64,000 nucleotides of DNA. Source: Liquidambar formosana. Lineage: Eukaryota; Streptophyta; Magnoliopsida; Saxifragales; Altingiaceae. Numbering within the stretch: position 1 is the stretch's first letter; the number at the start of each line of letters is the position of its first letter. The notes under the pieces are model-generated. The model worked only from the letters and a program-made list of their open reading frames with translations. It made no database searches and was not told where the DNA came from. The position numbers and the translations under genes are program-made. Location: positions 1,328,797 to 1,392,796 of the forward strand of contig CM077833.1 in the NCBI GenBank assembly GCA_039720395.1, given 5' to 3'. This document shows, one piece after another, positions 23,221-34,987 of the stretch.

Positions 23221-23692
23221 AGGGACGGTTTATTACCGTGGGGATTTGAATGGCCACGGTTGTAAAACAAAGAAATGTAGTGGCAAATATCCGTGGGTAA
23301 TTTACCACCAAAAGTTTTCCGTGGGCAATTACCTACGGTAAGGATGCAAATTTCCATGGGCAATTTGCCACAGCAAGTTTTCCGTGGGCAATTGTTGACG
23401 GTAAATTACCATGGGGGTTTTGCCACGGTTAAAAATTTCCGTGGGCAATTATCAAGGGTAATTTCCATGGGCAATTTAGCACGGAATGTTTTCCGTGGGT
23501 AATTACCAACAGTAAATTACCATGGGGATTTTGCCACGGTTACAAATTTCCGTTGGTATAGCCTTTGCCCACGGTGGCAATGCCCACGGATTACCCACGG
23601 TTGCTTTACCGTGTGCAATGACTTTTGCCCACGGAAATTGGGCCTTTAGCCACAGTAATGGGCCGTGGGAGTTCAGGTTTTTTTTTGTAGTG
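23221..23692 (+). repeat. Right subterminal and terminal repeats of the CACTA element
   Basis: Dense array of CCGTGGG or CCATGGG followed by NAATT-type words, mixed with CCACGG in the other orientation, about every 20-30 bp, ending in the terminal TTTTTTGTAGTG. The core CCACGG is shared with the left end but the surrounding unit is different. Confidence 0.88.
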
Positions 23693-24880
23693 AGGTCACA
23701 ATAGCTTCTAAATCCTTATCAATTCGACTCCTCCATTGAAACCAGCTTTTGTATCATGTCCCTACATGAAATACTAAGCTAATAGAAGAGGTTTGGATGA
23801 TCAAATCATCACCAATTGTTCTAAACAATTAAAACAACAGTAGGCTGCCCAGAATTTGACAGCATATTGTCCATGGTCAGAAATTGATTTAAAACCTAGC
23901 AAGGTGATTAAGTCAGGCTACCAAACGAATTTTCCCAGTATCCTACATGTCTTAGGAAACTAATACAATTCGTTTCATGCAATTTGGAGTTCCCTAACTC
24001 ATGTTCTAATCAAAACTCCATTGATGACTTTTCTGCAGAGAAAATCTGCTATGCTGTTCATGAAACATTTTCAAACTTTTTGAATCTTTTTCCATCAAAA
24101 CCTTTTTGAAACTTAAAGAAAATCATATACACATGATATATAATGATCCTACAATGATCGTCCATCATAAATACAGCAGCTTTAATTAGAATTAATTGCA
24201 AGAACCTTAGGGTTCTAAAACCCAGATTCAACCTCCATGGTGTTCTTCTCCTTCTTCCTTCTGTTCTAGCATCTTAATCCAATTATGATGCATCTAAATG
24301 CTTGGGAACCTTTCCCTACCATGTCTAGAACATAACCCAAGTGGTGGCAACCATTGCCATGCCTTTGATCTCCATCAATAACTCAAAGTTGTGGCTATTG
24401 CATCATTCCCGAGCAAAACTGTCTATCCAGACAGCCTGTAGTAAAAAATTCATAACTTTCATTACAGAACTCGGATTGATGCCCCGTTTGTTGGGTTGGA
24501 AAGCTTATTCAAAGAGCTTTCTAACCATATATGGCTCGAAAATTTTGGAGAAGAACTCTGAATTCGGCAGGCAAAACAAGATGACGGTTTTTCATGGCAA
24601 CCATGAAAACTGTTCATAACAGTTTTATAAAACCCTAGTTTCCTTATTCTTCTTCTCCAAACTCAAACCCTATGCAACCTATTGCATCCATGGATACACT
24701 TAAGCATCAATTAGAAGAGGAGTAGAAGAGAATTGACCTAGGGTTCCAAACCCTAGGTTCAGCCATGGAGGAAAACCAATTATGCAAAAAAATTTTCCAG
24801 ATTTTTGAATCATTCAACTACACCATAATTACCAGCCCATATGTATTTTGTATTATGCATAATCATGTCTCTGATACCAC
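23693..24880 (-). other. 5' leader region of element A, with primer binding site
   Basis: Continues the A interior after the CACTA insertion and is colinear with 45624-46810 of C. On the - strand the LTR end is followed after one base by TGGTATCAGAGACATG (24864-24879), complementary to plant initiator tRNA-Met with one change relative to copies B and C. No convincing gag was found. Chance ORFs beginning MVATIAM recur in B and C only because the DNA is related. Confidence 0.85.
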
Positions 24881-26529
24881 TGTTGGGAATCGAACAAGAG
24901 GGAAAAATTGAAGTGCGGAATATAAAAATTTTTCCTACGATTCCCAATCCCATGAATCTAACTATGCATAACACAAAATCAAACCCTAACTACAAAGAAG
25001 GTTAGAACACTTACAGAATTTTTGTCTTCTCCTTTTTGCTCCAAGCTTTGATTCCGGACAGCGGTGAATGAGCAGCCCAAGTGTGCTGCCTCCAACGGTA
25101 TCCACACCTAGCTAGAGCTTCAAGTCCTTTCCTCTTTTTCCTTGTTGTTGCTAGTGTAGGAGAAGAGAGGAGAGAGAGAGAGGGAGGCTGGAAATTCTGG
25201 CCAGCCCTTGGGGAGTTCAACTTATGATGATGTCACACATCATAGTGTGACTTATATAGTCCACACTAAGGGGGCCGGCCCTAGGGGGAAACCCTATTAG
25301 GGTTTTATGCAATTTCTCTAAATTGCACAATAACCCCTATAAATTATATCAAATATAAATAGGCCTTAAAGAACTATTCTTATGCACTCATACCCTTTCT
25401 CTCATAGACTTTAAAGCTCATCTTGCATGATCAGTGTGTGACCCATTGGGTTCACATCATCAAGTAGTAGGAATAGCACGAGGTGTGCACAATGGAACTC
25501 TTTCCATTTAGGGTCTAATTGGAACTCCTTCCAATTCCTTAATTGAGTATAACTCACTTATATCAATTAGGGCTTCTACTAACCATGAGTAACACCTAGC
25601 ATATGGCTCATGGTGTGGTCCTTAATGAGGTGAATAGTCATTTACAAAGAACCCTTCTGTTATAGTTTATAGGTTACAATTGCATCCTTCCTTCAACACA
25701 ATGTCTCCAATTGAACTAATAGGACATGGAAGTTTGTCAAGTCCCTAGTTCAATTACTTTATACTCAATCATGAATATCAACTCATTGATGAACTCATGA
25801 AACTCTTTTCATATTCATCCTACCATGGCCATGGATTTAATGAGTTATATTATGAATGCTATATGAGACATTCTCTCTCTTTTTCCTGAGAGTGATGGAT
25901 CCCTTGTTGATCACTCACATGCCTTCATACACATAGCAGTAGGCCCAATGAACACCTTTGCAGACCCCTGAATAGGATCTGCACTTAGTGTTATCAAACT
26001 TCTAAAGCTACATGCATAAGGCAACTATGGTGTCTCAGGTCTAAGGATTACTTGTACCACTATAACAATGAGAAACTGATTGACAGGCAGGATAAAACTC
26101 CATTCAGTTTATCTCATATCTTTGGTCACATTCAGTGTATCTATTCTCGCAATAGGCACCCACTTGTTGGTTGTAGTGTCTCCACACAAATAGATTGAGA
26201 CTAGCTATCCTCCTATAGAGTCAACCTAACAAGTGCTAGTCCTATGGTTCATTACTGTCCATCATAGTGAACCTTCAACTAGGAATGCTTTAGGAGTTTA
26301 GTACAGAGATATATCTATAGTCTCAAAATTACAACTCTTTGTAATTCCATATTCTCAACTCTAACTCCATGGACATATTATGTAAATATAAATAATGCAT
26401 ATAAACACAATAGAATAAGCCCTTTTATTAAATCAATAATAAATGTGACATACATAAATGAAATCAAATGATTGTTCCTAATCCCTAAACAATCATCTCT
26501 ATGATTGGCTCTAGGGCATAATCCTAACA
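24881..26529 (-). repeat. 5' LTR of copia element A
   Basis: Full 1649-bp LTR, TGTTGGGA to TCCTAACA. A TATA-like box on the - strand (TATATAAG, 25251-25258) is placed as a U3 promoter. Immediately right of it, 26530 starts ATTCC and continues as the interior of element B, not as A's own interior, so this LTR marks an insertion boundary. Confidence 0.92.
25251..25258 (-). promoter_or_regulatory. TATA-like box in the 5' LTR of A
   Basis: TATATAAG on the - strand, conserved at the same place in C (47184-47191). It lies just upstream of a short inverted repeat around CACACATCATAGTGTG. Confidence 0.5.
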
Positions 26530-26562
26530 ATTCCTAATGGGGATTGGGGTCCCACTATGACC

Positions 26563-26780
26563 TAGAAGCCTCACATGTTAGTTTCTTGACTTCTAACCCA
26601 CAGTAAGAAGACAACTCTTTGTCTATTGCTTCATAAGCAAGTTCCAATCATTTTGCCTCTAGGGTACATACTCCTCACATGTTAGTTTCTTGGAATACTT
26701 CCCTAGTTAAGTTAAGCCCATCATTCACACAGGTATGTTTCACCAAATATATACCTCACATGTTAGTTTCTTGGTATATA
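26563..26780 (-). other. Shared-loop hairpins in element B
   Basis: The 17-nt loop recurs at 26571-26587 with arms TAGAAGCC/GACTTCTA (one mismatch), near 26677-26693 with outer CTAGGG/CCCTAG, and at 26756-26772 with perfect arms TATATACC/GGTATATA. Loops are unchanged relative to A although the surrounding DNA has diverged. Confidence 0.75.
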
Positions 26781-28009
26781 CCAGCTTAGGCACCCCATGA
26801 TATCTACATATGTGATAGTTTCAAGTAATGTCTTTAATATGGGTAGCTCCTACATGTCTGCAGCCAGGTACCTACATTAAGGGACGTTAGATGATCCTAT
26901 AATGATGGAAGGCAATGAAGAATCCATTCCCTAATATATTCTCCATTTCCAACTTAATATTAAAATAGAGGGGTTTTAAGGGTCTCATCAAAATAACTAA
27001 TCTAACATACATCTCATGCATTAAAATAAGAAATATATAACAACATTATATATGTAATCCACTTATCGATATTAGTCCCTATAAGGTGACATATAACGAT
27101 CTTTGGATTTGGAGCTATCTCTATTAATCTCATTAAAAGCTCCCACTATGATGATTATGGACTTTAAGAGGATTCAATCCTAGCCAATGAATTGAATCCT
27201 TGGTCTAAGGTGGGTGTAGGTGATCGTAAAACATTCATTTGAAACATAGCATGCACTCTTGAAAATCTTCTCCAAGCTTTCAAGTCCTTCAATCTCCTCC
27301 ATTGGCTTCATGGTCTCCACCATAGGCTTGTTGGGCTCCACCATGCTCCTTTAGGTCCACCATGCTCCTTAGTGCACTCTCGATTACATAACATTTACAT
27401 AATTTTAAAGAAAGGGATACATAAGGGGAATGTGAGGGTACATAAGAGAATGATAGAGAGAGAGAAGAAGGTGGCATGCAAGCCCCAAATAAATAATACA
27501 TCACCATAATAAAATTACAACTCTTGAAAATAATACAACCCATTCATAAGACGGCCAATCACAATTGGTTTAAGGGGTATAGTCCATAATCATCATCCAT
27601 CCATAACCATACAATCACATTGCATAATAAAGGAAATAACTGTAAGCAATAAACATATGGGCATTCATGGTAACTCTATTGATTGGTTTTCATTAATCTC
27701 ATTAATGTGTCCTAATCTTATTAGGAGATGCATAAGTTCTTGAATTAATTAAGTCTTAACATTTAAGACATTTAATTTCAATTAATCAAATCAATTGAAA
27801 ACATTTAAAGGCCCCTAGTAAAACTCTAATATCAAATATTAGGGTCTCTTTAATTAAACAAAACAATTTCATTTAATTAAAAAAATCCAGATTTTAATTT
27901 AATCCTAAATTGTGTTTTAAACCATTTAAAACATTATAAAATTAATCACCATTAATTAAATAATCAATTTTGGAATTAAATAAAATCATTTTATTAATTA
28001 ATTAGTGCA

Positions 28010-28570
28010 TTAGGGTTTCCTAAAACCCTAAACCCTAAATGCATTAACTCTAAACCCTAAGTGTAACCCTAATGCATTAAATGCCTTATGATTGGTCAAT
28101 TAATGACCAATCATTTAAACCCTAGGTTTATACGGTATTAATGATTAGGATTAGGGTTTAATTAATGCCACCTAGGATATTAATTACACCTAATTAATAT
28201 GCACTAATTAGGGTTTCTAAAACCCTAAACCTTAAACCTATTAAATGCCAATGATTAATTACTAAACCATTAATGATCATGATTGGTCATTAATGACCAA
28301 TCATTTAACCCTAGACACATTAATTACTAGGTTTAGTTATTAATTAATGCATTAATAGAATTAGGGTTTAATTAATATGAATTAGGGTTTCCTAAACCCT
28401 AAACCCTAGACATCATAAATGCAATTAATTATACCCTAATGATTAATAACCATGATTGGTCAATTAATGACCAATCATTAAACATTTTAATTAAGGTAAT
28501 TAATAGTCAATTAGGGTTTTTAATTAATGCAATTAATGAATTAGGGTTTCATCATTAATGGGAATTAGGG
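28010..28570. repeat. Telo-box and CCAAT-palindrome cluster of element B
   Basis: Many AAACCCTAA words, and perfect or near-perfect palindromes such as ATTGGTCATTAATGACCAAT near 28281, with related copies near 28100 and 28455. Confidence 0.7.
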
Positions 28571-29934
28571 TTTCATCATAAACCCTAAGGCTGCCGCCAC
28601 ATTAGTGGGCTGCCATGGCTTAGCAAGGCTGCCATGGATTGGCCAGGCCATGGGAGGCCATGGCCAGCAAAGGGGGACTCAAGCTAGGGTGTGGGCCAAG
28701 CCCATGGACACGTGTGGAGTGGCCAAGAGGGCTGTCTTCTTCAAAGAACATTAGGGTTTCAAGAACCCTTGCTGGCACCACCATGGGAGGACCTCCCAGG
28801 TCACAAACGTTTCTAAAACTTAATCAATTCGACTCCACCAACAAAACCAGCTTTTGTATCATGTCCCTACATGAATTACTAAGCTAATTGAAGTGGTTTG
28901 GATGATCAAATCATCCCCAATTGTTCTAAACAATTCAAGAACAGTAGGCTGTCCAGAATTTGACAGCATACTGTCCATGATCACAAATTGATTTAAAACC
29001 CAGCAAGATGATTAATTCAGGCTACCAAATTATTTTTCCTAGTATCCTACATGTCTTAGGAAACTAATAAAATTGGTTTCATGCAATTTGGAGTTCCCTA
29101 GCTCAAGATATGAACAAAACTCTATTGATGACTTTCTGCAGAAAAACAGCCTGCTGTGTTCTTCCAAGAAATCAAACTTTTTGATTCTTTATGCATCAAG
29201 ACTCCTTTGATTATTAAAGAATATGATCTATACATCATATGTCATCATCCTATAATGATTATTCATCAATTTTACAGAAGCATCTGATCATAACAGTAGC
29301 AAGAACCCTAGGGTTCTAAAACCCAGATTCAAACATGGTGGTCTTCTCCTTCTTCCTTCTGTTCTAGACTCATAATCCAATTATGATACATCCGAATGCT
29401 TGGGAACCCTTTCCTACCATGTCTAGAACATAACCCAAGTGGTGGCAACCATTGCCATGCTTTTGATCTCCATCAAAAACTCACAATTGTGGCTGTTACA
29501 TCATTCCCGAGCAAAACTGTCTTCCCTGACAGCCTGTAGTAAAAAATTCATAACTTTCACTACAAAACTCGGATCGACAAACCGTTTGTTGGGTTGTAAA
29601 GCTGATTCGAAGAGCTTTCTAACCATATATGGCTCAAAAATTTTGGAGAAGAACTCTGATTTCGGCATGCAAAACAAGATGACGATTTTTCATGACTATC
29701 ATAAAAACTGTTCATCATCTTCTCCAAACTCAATCCCCATTCAACTTTTGAATAACCAACAGCCCTAAAACTATTTTAGAAGAGGAGTAGAAGGAGAATT
29801 AACCTAGGGTTCAATAACCCTAGGTTTTGCCATGAGAGGGAAACCATTCTAATGCATGAACATAAATTCCAGATTTATTAACCAATCAATTTACCATGAA
29901 TTACAGCCCATATGCAGTTTGTATTAGGCATAAC

Positions 29935-29950
29935 CATGGCTCTGATACCA
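29935..29950 (-). other. Primer binding site of element B
   Basis: TGGTATCAGAGCCATG on the - strand, one base inside the 5' LTR. It is complementary to the 3' end of plant initiator tRNA-Met. Confidence 0.9.
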
Positions 29951-29951
29951 C

Positions 29952-31641
29952 TGTTGGGAATCTAACTAGGAGGAAAACTACTAAGGGCGGAATTAAAATT
30001 TTTCTACGATTCCCAAACCCATGAATCCGATTATGCATAATACAAAAACATAAACCCTAACTACCAAGAGAGTTGGGATTACTTACAGTTGATTAATGTC
30101 TTCTCCTTTATGCTCCAAGCTTTGTCTTCTCCTTTTTGCTCCAAGCTTTGTCTCCGGACAGCGGTGAATGAGCAGCCCAAGTGTGCTGCCTCCAACGGTA
30201 TCCACACCTAGCTTGAACTTGAAGTCCTTTCCTTCTTCTTCCTTGTTGTTGCTAGAGGTGGAGAAGAAAGAGAGAGAGAGAGGGAGAGCTGTAATTTTCA
30301 GCCAGCCCTTGGGGAGGAGTGATTGTGATGATGTCATCACCTTATAGTGGGCATTATATAGCCCACTAATAGGGCCGGCCAAGGGGGGATTCCAAACCCT
30401 AATCTAATTTGTGTAATTACTCTTAATTACACAATTAGCCCACTAGTTTGCATCAAATACAAATTAGCCCCTTAAAGAACTTTTCTTTAATCACTTATAC
30501 CCTTTCTCTCATAGACAATCAAACTCTCTTAGCATGATCAGTGTGTGACCCATTGGTTCACATCATCAAGTAGTAGGAACAGCACAAGTTGTGCACAATG
30601 GAACACTTTCCATTAAGGGTCTAATTGAAACTCCTTTCAATTCCCTAATTGATTATAACTCATTTATATCAATTAGGGCTTCTACTAACCATGAGTAACA
30701 CCTAGCATATGGCTCATGGTGTGGTCCTTAATGAGGTGAATAGTCATTTACAAAGAACCCTTCTGTTATAGTTTACAGGTTACAATTCCATCCTTCCATC
30801 AACACAATGTCTCCAATTGAACTAATAGGACATGGAAGTCTGTCAAGTCCCTAGTTCAATTACTTTATACTCATTCATTAATATCAACTCAATGATGAAC
30901 TTATGGAAACTCCTTTCCATATTCATTCTACCATGGGCCCATGGATTTAATGAGTTATATTCAATGAATGCTGTATGAGACATTCACTCTCTTTTTCCTG
31001 AGAGTGATGGATTCCTTGTTGATCACTCACATGCCTTCACACACATAGCAGTAGGGCCAATGAACACCCTTACAGACCCCTGAATAGGATCTGCACTTAG
31101 TGTTATCAAACTTCTAAAGCTACATGTATAAGACAACCATGGTGTCTTAGGTCTAAGGATTACTTGTACCACTATAACAATGAGAAACTGATTGACAGGC
31201 AGGTTAAAACTCCATTCAGTTTATCTCATATCTTTGGTCACATTCAGTGTACCTATTCTTATAATAGGCACCCACTTGTTGGTTGTAGTGTCTCCACACA
31301 AATAGATTGAGACTAGCTATCCTCCTATAGAGTCAACCTAACAAGTGCTAGTCCTATGGTTCATTACTGTCCATCATAGTGAACCTTCAACTAGGAATGA
31401 TTTAGGAGTTTAGTACAGAGATATATTTACAGTCTCAAAATTACAACCCTTTGTAATTTCATATTCTCAACTCTAACTCCATGGACATATTATGTAAATA
31501 TAAATGATGCATATAAACATAATAGAATAAGCCCTTTTATTAAATCAATAATAAATGTGACATATATAAATGAAATCAATTGATTGTTCCTAATCCCTAA
31601 ACAATCATCTCCATGATTGGCTCTAGGGCATAATCCTAACA
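29952..31641 (-). repeat. 5' LTR of copia element B
   Basis: TGTTGGGA to TCCTAACA, 1690 bp, more diverged from the A and C LTRs than those are from their own partners. Followed directly by gypsy integrase coding sequence. Confidence 0.9.
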
Positions 31642-32882
31642 ATCATGACATCATAAAGTTTATTGAGGAAAGGGAATATCCGAAAGGAGCATCCCGCGTG
31701 GATAGGAGGACGCTAAGGAGGTTGGCAAGTCACTATGTTTTCTGTGGAGGAAAACTGTACCGAAGGTCATATGATGGGGTCCATCTGTTGTGTGTCACCG
31801 AGGAAGAAGCTGAACGTCTTATTAATGAAATCCATGAAGGAATTGGAGCACCGCACATGAATGGTTATATGCTAGCTAAGAAAATCATGAGGTTGGGTTA
31901 CTATTGGTCTACAATAGAGAAAGATTACCATGCACATGTGAAGAAGTGTCATAAGTGTTAGGTCGTTGCTAATAGACAACATTTACCTTCCATGCCTTTG
32001 ACAAACATGTCGTCGCCATAGCCGTTTGCAGTATGGGGAATAGATATAATTGGGCAAGTTAAGCCGAAAGCCTCCAATGGGCATGAATACATCTTAGTAG
32101 CTATTGATTACTTCACTAAATAGGTGGAGGCAGCATCTTTCATGACCCTAAATGCTAAGAAGGTAGCGCAGTTCATATAGCTCAACATTATTTATAGATA
32201 TGGGGTACCCTATGAGATTATTTCGGACAATGGTCAGCACTTTCAGAAAGAAACCAGGGAGCTTTTGTAGAAATACAACATAATGCACCATCTCTCCTCC
32301 CCTTATCGCCCGCAGACTAATGGAGCAGTGGAGGCCGCCAACAAGAATGTCAAGAAGATTCTACAGAAAACGGCTGATACCTACACTGATTGGCATGAGA
32401 AGTTACCCTTAGCCTTGTGGGGTTATAAGATGTCCGTAAGATCGTCAACAAGGGCTACTCCCTATTCTTTAGTGTATAGGATGGAGGCTGTCTTGCCTAT
32501 TGAGTTAGAGGTCCCGTCACTACGAGTTGCCATAGAGAGTCAGATAGCAGAAGTGGATTGGTTTAAGAATCGTTATGATGAGTTGGCGTTGCTAGACGAA
32601 AGGCGATTGAGGGCCTTGTACCATGTACAGGGATATCAGCGAAGGTTTGCAAAAGCATTCAACAAGCATGTCAAAGACCGAGGTTTGAAGAAAGGGAATT
32701 TGGTGTTGAAAGAGATCAGAGCTCCAATTTTTGATCCACGAAGAAAATTCAAGCTAAGTTGGGGTGGCCCGTATATCATCAAGGAGATAATGCCAGCAGG
32801 GGCTGTTCGTCTCATGGATTTGGATGGGATTGAGTTCGTTCGTCCTACCAATTTGGGTCAATTGAAAAAGTATCATGTATAA
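31642..32882 (+). pseudogene. Gypsy integrase (zinc finger, core, C-terminal domain), broken
   Basis: Catalyses insertion of retrotransposon DNA. The zinc-binding HHCC segment is at about 31860-31960 (GAPHMNGYMLAKKIMRLGYY, HVKKCHKC). The core follows (PFAVWGIDIIGQ, VAIDYFTK, ISDNGQHF, then SPYRPQTNGAVEAANK with the catalytic Glu). The C-terminal domain ends FKLSWGGPYIIKEI and LGQLKKYHV at 32882. Five in-frame stops lie before 32283, all TAG, two of them where the family has Trp (SPWPF, TKWVEA). The region from 32283 to the end is still open. The N-terminal part and RT/RNase H are separated by the insertion of B. Confidence 0.93.
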
Positions 32883-33433
32883 GGCCTGCTAGGTTGAAAG
32901 CCTATAAGGGCGGCCTAGGCAAAAGTTAAGGCACTTGAACTACGAGGACCTGATTCCCCATTCCTAATAAAATAAAAAATAAAAAATAAAAAATAAAAAA
33001 TAAAAAAAAGAAGAAAAAAAGAAAAGGAGGAAAAAGAAAAAAGGATGGGGATACATAGGCAACCCATAAAGTTACTTTGGGTGCAGTCCAAACAACATCA
33101 CCACAACAAATCTCAAAATTAAATTATTATTGGCAATTCATTTAGAACTAATTGATTGATAAAGCAATTTATTGGTGTTAAATAAAGAACTATTAACGTG
33201 CCATAGATATCCTATTTCTCAAGTCTTCAAATCCTTTTGATTTTCTTCAGAGTCTCTTGGTTTGTTTTCTTCTCTTTTCTTCCAGGTCTTCATTTCTTTC
33301 ATAAGTCATGGGCATGTGCTGCTTCCACTGCTTCCAGAATGTCTTCCCTACAAAATCCAAGTCTTGTATCCTTGATGAGGTCATAAATCCTTTCCCTGCG
33401 TATGGTTTCTCTTTCTCCCAAGCTATTCTTCAA
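32883..33433 (+). other. Spacer between pol and antisense gene 1 of T
   Basis: Contains an A-rich AAATAAAAAAT simple repeat (about 32967-33010) and the motif GATACATAGGCAACC (near 33047), like a motif in the T LTR (GTACGTAGGTGC near 53872). No gene is seen on either strand. Confidence 0.6.
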
Positions 33434-34512
33434 CTATGTCTTGTATTCAGGGCTCATGACATAGGGGCCGTCAGTGTTTTCAATTCGAGTTAATTTCAGT
33501 TGATCAGTCCATCTAGTTTTGGCCCACTTAACCATTATAGGGCCCATAGGTTCAACAAAATGATCAAATACCACAAAAGTAGGTATGGTTTTCATAGCAC
33601 CCATCTGACGAAGGATTCTTGAAGTCCAATAGAATGAAGTTGATCTCAACTCTATGAGCTTGACCATAGTGCACCCAGAGGTTCGAAGAAGAATTTGTTC
33701 TTTGCATCCCCATATAAAGACGGACCACTTGATGTTTCGCCATGAGAGTGTATGAAAGTAACCCAACCATTCCCTCAAGGAAAGTTGATCAGAGAATTCA
33801 ACTCGACAGCAAAAATAATGTTGAGGTTTGTATGGATTAATGGTGGTAGGAGATAAGAAGTTAAGCCTTTCAAGAAGCCACATCTGCAGTAGAATAGGGC
33901 TCCCTCCTAGTGGGGCTTGGGGATTATCATGGACTTTATCTAAACTATTGAGGGTTTTAGCTAGCACCATGGGAATCAGGTTGTGATGTTTGAGAATAAA
34001 AGGGATCAGTTCACATATTTGAATAGGGACATAGAGAATCCCCGTGGAGATAAGAAAGCGACCAATTAAACAAAAAGCAAGAGCGTGTTGAGTATTAAGG
34101 CTGAAATTCAGGGTACGTTTGCTATCATGAGCCAAAAAGGAAGTTGCTACCTCCATGAGATTCACCATGTGATCCTTCATAAATATGGAGGCCTCTTGTT
34201 GAGAAATCCCAAGAAAGTTGGAGAAGGAAGTCAAGTAACTTGAACGTGGTGTAGGGAAGATGAAAGATCCTACAGGCAAAACTCCATACAAAGCGTAGAA
34301 TTCCTCTATTGTTGGGCATAATTCTTCATAGTTGAAATGAAATACATGGAGTTGGGATCCCAAAAGTATGTAGTAGCAGTAAGAAGGGTAGTTTCAAGCC
34401 TCACATGCATCAAGGAGAACAACGGATCCAAGCAGTAGCACTTGAACTCTTTCTTTGCCTCCACACTCATAACTTTCAGAAAATCGATTAAGAATTTGTC
34501 TAGGGCTTCCAT
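33434..34512 (-). pseudogene. Antisense ORF 1 of T, plant-mobile-domain-like, frameshifted
   Basis: Read from ATG at 34512 (MEALDKFLIDFLKVM), through ATTYFWDPNS, then after a frame change near 34350 through VFHFNYEELCPTIEEFYA and on to a stop at 33434 (MSPEYKT), in total about 355 residues. The FWDP...F.F...E.CPT.EEF pattern is typical of extra antisense ORFs of Tat retrotransposons and of plant mobile domain (PMD) proteins. Function is unknown; PMD proteins are nuclear and some act in gene silencing. It has a TATA-like CTATAAAAAC upstream (near 34562-34571) and a GC-rich palindromic island at 34656-34735. Convergent with pol. Confidence 0.75.
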
Positions 34513-34559
34513 AACTTACTCTCAATGAATGTAAGTAGGGTTTGAGACCCCTTGGATGT

Positions 34560-34571
34560 GTTTTTATAGAA
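34560..34571 (-). promoter_or_regulatory. TATA-like box upstream of antisense ORF 1
   Basis: CTATAAAAAC on the - strand about 50 bp before the ATG at 34512 and about 85 bp downstream of the GC island, as expected for a separate promoter driving the antisense gene. Confidence 0.4.
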
Positions 34572-34655
34572 GAAAATTTAGAAATCCAAGTTTTGGAAGG
34601 TAAGAACCCATCAAAATAGGAAGTTTCCTAAAAACAGGTGAAACTCCGCTTCGGG

Positions 34656-34735
34656 CTCGGGTGACCACCCAGGCCTAGGCGGCTAGCCGCTTGGGCCCAA
34701 GCTGCTAGTCGCCCAGGGACAGGTGGTCACCTGAG
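34656..34735. repeat. GC-rich palindromic island 1
   Basis: Outer arms CTCGGGTGACCACC (34656-34669) and GGTGGTCACCTGAG (34722-34735) pair with one mismatch. Inside are two perfect palindromes, GCGGCTAGCCGC and CTTGGGCCCAAG. Related islands are at 37936-38010 and 51986-52044. On the - strand it is followed by GAAGCGGA (34645-34652); the LTR copy has the same word downstream on the + strand. Confidence 0.8.
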
Positions 34736-34987
34736 GCTGCCTCATTGTTTTGCCTAGTTTTGCCCTATTTCGCCTTTGTTTGGCCCTTTTGCGATGTTTT
34801 GACTCTTATGTGCTTAATTTAAGTCCATTTTTCACACAATACAAGATCATACCATTGCAATAAAGTTCAACATTGGTTCATCAAGTATCCATAATAAGGA
34901 GTTCAAGTTTGGGAATTGAAATCCCAAGCCATTACATGACAAAATAGTAGTAAGATTCTAACATTCCTAATAAGAGGTGAGTGAAAC

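Larger units (their letters stand above)
6513..23692 (+). mobile_element. CACTA (En/Spm) DNA transposon, 17.2 kb
   Basis: The ends are CACTACAAAAAA at 6513 and its complement ending TTTTTTGTAGTG at 23692. They are flanked by the 3-bp duplication AGG (6510-6512 and 23693-23695). The empty site is preserved in sister element C near 45630, where GAAGG runs directly into TCACAATAG, so the boundaries are certain. It contains subterminal CCACGG/CCGTGG repeats, a TNPD-like gene (12679-16395), a TNPA-like gene (16696-18335), and two captured host gene fragments downstream of them on the same strand. The transposase genes are broken as written. Confidence 0.97.
1..26529 (-). mobile_element. Copia element A (LTR retrotransposon, left end cut by window)
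   Basis: Ty1/copia-type element read on the - strand. Its right (5') LTR is 24881-26529; its left (3') LTR starts about 309 bp before the window and ends at 1333. The LTR termini are TGTTGGGA and TCCTAACA on the + strand. The internal part is 1334-6512 plus 23696-24880 (about 6.4 kb), split by a CACTA transposon. A tRNA-Met primer site and a purine tract flank the LTRs at the expected ends. Coding potential is limited to a decayed pol, so the element is non-autonomous. Sister copies are B (26530-31641), C (38761-48468) and solo LTR D (60557-62196). Confidence 0.93.
26530..31641 (-). mobile_element. Copia element B (partial, split by A)
   Basis: Interior 26530-29951 plus 5' LTR 29952-31641. 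The interior begins at the point equivalent to about 4352 of A, so roughly 3 kb of interior and the 3' LTR are missing here and are predicted to lie left of the window beyond A. It is diverged from A and C in sequence but shares the same order of landmarks: shared-loop hairpins, the ATTGGTCA palindromes, the primer site and the LTR. Inserted in the integrase region of the Tat element at 31641/31642. Confidence 0.85.

Noticed and set aside
24341..24619. MVATIAM... ORF, also at 29439 and 46270
   Set aside because: Recurs in A, B and C with different lengths and start contexts. It lies on the strand opposite to the element's transcript and the changes show no codon-position bias by eye, so it is a by-product of related leader DNA.
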